NCBI GenBank assembly: GCA_025965435.1
Contig: JAOPWZ010000004.1
Span: 1-50,115, forward strand
Reading direction: 5' to 3'
Length of the DNA stretch: 50,115 nt
DNA from: Aeromicrobium sp.
GTDB lineage: Bacteria; Actinomycetota; Actinomycetes; Propionibacteriales; Nocardioidaceae
Part shown: piece by piece, positions 47,397-50,115 of the stretch
How the letters are laid out: every line of letters begins with the position of its first letter
Position numbering within the stretch: position 1 is the stretch's first letter
Notes under the pieces: generated by a model
What the model saw: only the letters and a program-made list of their open reading frames with translations
Database searches by the model: none
Told to the model about the DNA's origin: nothing
Position numbers and translations under genes: made by a program

Positions 47397-47413
47397 CCGT
47401 CCCGGCGACGGTC
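47395..47413. terminator. Hairpin between convergent genes
   Basis: GACCGTC and GACGGTC form a perfect seven-pair stem with a CCGGC loop. It begins at the stop of the phosphoesterase gene and faces the end of the minus-strand gene at 47424. There is no T run. Confidence 0.5.
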
Positions 47414-47423
47414 GGTGACCGGG

Positions 47424-48050
47424 TCAGGCGTAGGTCGGCGGCACGAGGCAGTGCACGACGTCGTGGAACTGCCCGCGGACGTCCTCGGGCAGCCAGATGA
47501 CGTCGTTCGAGACCGAGGCCATGTCGACGTCCTCCTGCAGCGTGACGACGTCGACGACCTGACGTGGGTTGTCGCGGTCGCGGGGCTCCAGCTGCACCAG
47601 GGAGATGCGCATCGTGACGCCGAAGGGGTTGGGGTTGACGAGGCCGACGCCCCAGAAGTCGGCCGGGTCCGCCGTGGCCTTCTGTTCGAGGTCGATCATC
47701 ACGGTCCTGGTGTCCTGCTCGAGCGCGGGGTGGTCGATCTCCTCGGCGGCGACCAGCTCGACGCTCACGCCGCGGGCCTGGCGCGCGCCCTCCCCGTCGA
47801 AGCGCAGGACGTCGCGCAGGCTGCCGCCGGCCGGCAGGATGGCCCGGCCCAGGTGCGATCCGTTGACGCCCACCACCGTGACGTGCGGCAGCTCGTGGCC
47901 GTACATGCTGAGGGGCGTCAGGCGCAGCGTCGGCTGCACCGAGACATCGGTGTTGTTGGTGATCGTGAGGGTCTGGTCGAGGGAGCCGTCCGTCGCCACG
48001 GGTGTGTACTTGACGGTGAACGGCTGGGGCTTGCGCTGGCGTCGCTTCAC
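47424..48050 (-). CDS. Conserved actinobacterial protein of unknown function
   Basis: 208 residues from the GTG at 48048-48050, seven bases behind TAGGCT. A basic start (MKRRQRKPQPF) leads into a beta-rich protein with segments such as DQTLTITNNTDVSVQPTLRL and RTVMIDLEQKATADP. NNTDVSVQP recalls immunoglobulin-like or transthyretin-like folds, but this is weak. No signal peptide or membrane span. It is divergent from the radical SAM gene with about 62 bases between. I do not recognise the family and propose no role. Confidence 0.72.
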   Translation of the reverse strand: MKRRQRKPQPFTVKYTPVATDGSLDQTLTITNNTDVSVQPTLRLTPLSMYGHELPHVTVVGVNGSHLGRAILPAGGSLRDVLRFDGEGARQARGVSVELVAAEEIDHPALEQDTRTVMIDLEQKATADPADFWGVGLVNPNPFGVTMRISLVQLEPRDRDNPRQVVDVVTLQEDVDMASVSNDVIWLPEDVRGQFHDVVHCLVPPTYA

Positions 48051-48112
48051 GCGGTCGAGCCTAGCCGGGACGATTTTTCGTGTCGCAGACGTGAGCGCCT
48101 ACCCTTGGACAC

Positions 48113-50044
48113 ATGCCCGTCGACTCGTTGTTCCCGCGCCTGGAGCCCCTCCTGCCCTCTGTCGGCAAGCCGATCCAGTACGTCGGGGGCGAGCTCAACG
48201 CGACCAGCAAGGACTGGGACCTCGCGGAGGTCCGCTGGGCCCTGATGTACCCGGACGCGTACGAGGTCGGCCTGCCCAACCAGGGCGTGCAGATCCTCTA
48301 CGAGGTCCTCAACGAGCGTGACTGGATCCTGGCCGAGCGCACGTACGCGGTGTTCTCCGACATGGAGAAGGTCATGCGCGACAACGACATCCCGCAGTTC
48401 ACGGTCGACGCGCACCGCCCGGTCCGGGCGTTCGACCTGATGGGCATCTCGTTCTCGACCGAGCTCGGCTACACGAACTTCCTGACCGCGATCGACCTCG
48501 CGGGCATGCCGCTGCACGCGGTCGACCGCGGCGACGACGACCCCATCGTGATCGCCGGTGGTCACTCGGCGTTCAACCCCGAGCCCATCGCCGACTTCAT
48601 CGACGCCGCCGTCCTCGGCGACGGCGAGGAGATCGTGCTGGCCATCAGCGCGGTCGTGCGCGAGTGGAAGAACGAAGGACGTCCGGGCGGGCGTGACGAG
48701 GTGCTGCTGCGCCTCGCGATGTCCGGCGGTGTGTACGTCCCCAAGTTCTACGACGTCACCTACCTGCCCGACGGCCGCATCGAGCGGATCGTGCCCAACC
48801 GTCCCGGCGTCCCGTGGCGCATCGCCAAGCACACGTTGATGGACCTCGACGCCTGGCCGTACCCCAAGAACCCGCTGGTGCCACTGGCGGAGACGGTCCA
48901 CGAGCGGTTCAGCGTCGAGATCTTCCGCGGCTGCACCCGTGGCTGCCGCTTCTGCCAGGCGGGCATGATCACGCGGCCGGTGCGCGAGCGCTCGATCGAG
49001 GGCATCGGCGAGATGGTCCGCAACGGCCTCGAAAAAACCGGCTTCGAGGAGGTCGGCCTGCTGTCGCTGTCCAGCGCCGACCACACCGAGATCGGCGAGG
49101 TCGCCAAGCAGCTCGGCGACCGTTACGAGGGCACCAACACGTCCCTGTCGCTGCCGTCGACCCGCGTCGACGCCTTCAACATCACGCTGGCCAACGAGTT
49201 CAGCCGCAACGGACGCCGCTCGGGCCTGACGTTCGCCCCGGAGGGCGGCAGCGACCGGCTGCGCAAGGTCATCAACAAGATGGTCTCCGAGGACGACCTC
49301 ATCCAGACCGTCGCGGCGGCGTACTCGCACGGCTGGCGCCAGGTCAAGCTCTACTTCATGTGCGGCCTCCCGACCGAGACCGACGAGGACGTCATGCAGA
49401 TCGGCGAGCTCGCCAAGCGCGTCATCCAGACCGGACGCGAGGTCTCGGGTCGCCACGACATCCGCTGCACGGTCTCGATCGGCGGCTTCGTGCCCAAGCC
49501 GCACACCCCGTTCCAGTGGGCCGCCCAGCTCGACCACGAGACGACCGACGCCCGGCTGCAGAAGCTGCGCGACTTCGTCCGGGCCGACAAGCGGTACGGC
49601 AAGGCGATCGGCTTCCGCTACCACGACGGCAAGCCCGGCATCGTCGAAGGACTGCTGTCCCGGGGCGACCGGCGGGTGGGCCGGGTCATCGAGGCGGTGT
49701 GGCGCGACGGCGGCCGGTTCGACGGCTGGAGCGAGCACTTCTCGTACGACCGGTGGGCGGGCAAGGCCGCCGAGGCGCTGGCCGACGAGCCGGTCGACCT
49801 CGACTGGTACACGATCCGCGAGCGCGAGTACGCCGAGGTGCTCCCGTGGGACCACCTGGATGCCGGCCTCGACCGGGACTGGCTCTGGGAGGACTGGCAG
49901 GACGCGATCGACCCCGCCGGCGCCCTCGAGGTCGAGGACTGCCGCTGGACACCGTGCTTCGACTGCGGTGTGTGCCCCCAGATGGACACCGAGATCCAGA
50001 TCGGCCCCACCGGCCGGACCCTGCTGCCGCTCAGCGTCGTCTGA
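48113..50044 (+). CDS. TIGR03960-type B12-binding/radical SAM protein
   Basis: 643 residues. The N-terminal 230 residues resemble a B12-binding-like domain (ALMYPDAYEVGLPNQGVQIL, FDLMGISFSTELGYTNFL). The radical SAM core begins EIFRGCTRGCRFCQAGMITR, with the three cysteines that hold the iron-sulfur cluster, and continues GLTFAPEGGSDRLRKVINK and YFMCGLPTETDED. The C-terminal WTPCFDCGVCPQ adds a further cysteine group. It matches the family that in actinobacteria precedes the radical SAM-linked TIGR03936 protein and ribonuclease E genes. The modified substrate is unknown. The ATG is seven bases behind TACCCT. Confidence 0.92.
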   Translation: MPVDSLFPRLEPLLPSVGKPIQYVGGELNATSKDWDLAEVRWALMYPDAYEVGLPNQGVQILYEVLNERDWILAERTYAVFSDMEKVMRDNDIPQFTVDAHRPVRAFDLMGISFSTELGYTNFLTAIDLAGMPLHAVDRGDDDPIVIAGGHSAFNPEPIADFIDAAVLGDGEEIVLAISAVVREWKNEGRPGGRDEVLLRLAMSGGVYVPKFYDVTYLPDGRIERIVPNRPGVPWRIAKHTLMDLDAWPYPKNPLVPLAETVHERFSVEIFRGCTRGCRFCQAGMITRPVRERSIEGIGEMVRNGLEKTGFEEVGLLSLSSADHTEIGEVAKQLGDRYEGTNTSLSLPSTRVDAFNITLANEFSRNGRRSGLTFAPEGGSDRLRKVINKMVSEDDLIQTVAAAYSHGWRQVKLYFMCGLPTETDEDVMQIGELAKRVIQTGREVSGRHDIRCTVSIGGFVPKPHTPFQWAAQLDHETTDARLQKLRDFVRADKRYGKAIGFRYHDGKPGIVEGLLSRGDRRVGRVIEAVWRDGGRFDGWSEHFSYDRWAGKAAEALADEPVDLDWYTIREREYAEVLPWDHLDAGLDRDWLWEDWQDAIDPAGALEVEDCRWTPCFDCGVCPQMDTEIQIGPTGRTLLPLSVV

Positions 50045-50059
50045 GGTAGCCCGCGGGTG

Positions 50060-50115
50060 CGTGGCGGTTTACCACGCTGGCAGGGGCAACCGCGTCCGGG
50101 CGCGGGAAGCTTCCC
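50060..50115. repeat. Dispersed repeat ending GTGGTAAACCG, copy B (inverted, at window edge)
   Basis: The complement of this end reads GGGAAGCTTCCC (a perfect 12-base palindrome at 50104-50115), a near-palindromic CCGCGTCCGGGCGCGG segment, GGTTGCC and GTGGTAAACCG. It resembles copy A at 357-420 in the two outer blocks and lies behind the radical SAM gene. It may continue beyond the window. Confidence 0.45.

Overview
The window is high-GC bacterial DNA. Densely packed short operons, many GTG starts and many start codons 6-7 bases behind a -10 hexamer point to an actinobacterium. The gene content agrees: a Rv2466c-type mycothiol-linked thioredoxin-fold protein, the FolP2-GpgS pair, the tig-clpP1-clpP2-clpX cluster, a group II truncated haemoglobin, and the folC / DUF4233 / ndk series. 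It looks like the Nocardioides/Aeromicrobium group (Propionibacteriales), but the genus is an inference. Nearly all of it reads as ordinary chromosome. No phage genes, transposase, integrase, CRISPR array or rRNA were seen.

Layout. 1-422: broken-off start of an AbiEi-type regulator and a small repeat. 423-2839 (-): SDR, phosphotransferase and TetR operon behind a palindromic operator. 3009-5484 (+): acyl-CoA carboxylase carboxyltransferase, a 75-residue biotinyl carrier and a tandem hotdog thioesterase. 5507-6819 (-): truncated haemoglobin and MscS channel. 7164-9101 (-): SDR and acyl-CoA dehydrogenase, divergent from a TetR gene. 9815-14148 (-): pepN, folP2 and gpgS. 14222-21099 (+): a GCS2 ligase, mycothiol-type oxidoreductase, esterase, teichoic-acid-type transferase, rpiB, nei and a SpoIIE phosphatase. 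21176-22089: tRNA-Gly and tRNA-Pro flanking a small kinase. 22535-28416 (+): trigger factor, lipase, SRPBCC protein, clpP1, clpP2 and clpX. 28466-36289: an enoyl-reductase-like protein, valS, an MmpL transporter, folC and DUF4233. 36319-37807: metallophosphoesterase and ParB-like protein. 37900-43932 (-): an LpqY-SugABC-like alpha-glucoside importer and a GH13 alpha-glucosidase. 43970-50044: ndk, a large secreted phosphoesterase, an unknown protein and a B12-binding-type radical SAM protein.

The genes group into recognisable jobs. Two acyl-CoA/fatty-acid modules each have a TetR regulator. There is a proteostasis block, a methylglucose lipopolysaccharide precursor step (GpgS), and a sugar uptake and hydrolysis unit with its own promoter and a dyad operator at the start site.

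The least explained material is non-coding. (1) A long palindromic repeat occurs three times, each time exactly in the gap between convergent genes; one copy is itself split by a second repeat. (2) A tRNA-Gly gene is followed by an inverted and then a direct copy of its own 3' end, the direct copy ending in a second terminator. (3) Diverged copies of a repeat ending in GTGGTAAACCG sit near both window ends in opposite orientation. (4) About twenty genes carry a -10 hexamer at leaderless spacing. I found no clear new multi-gene system; the repeats and the tRNA array are the best candidates for undescribed biology.
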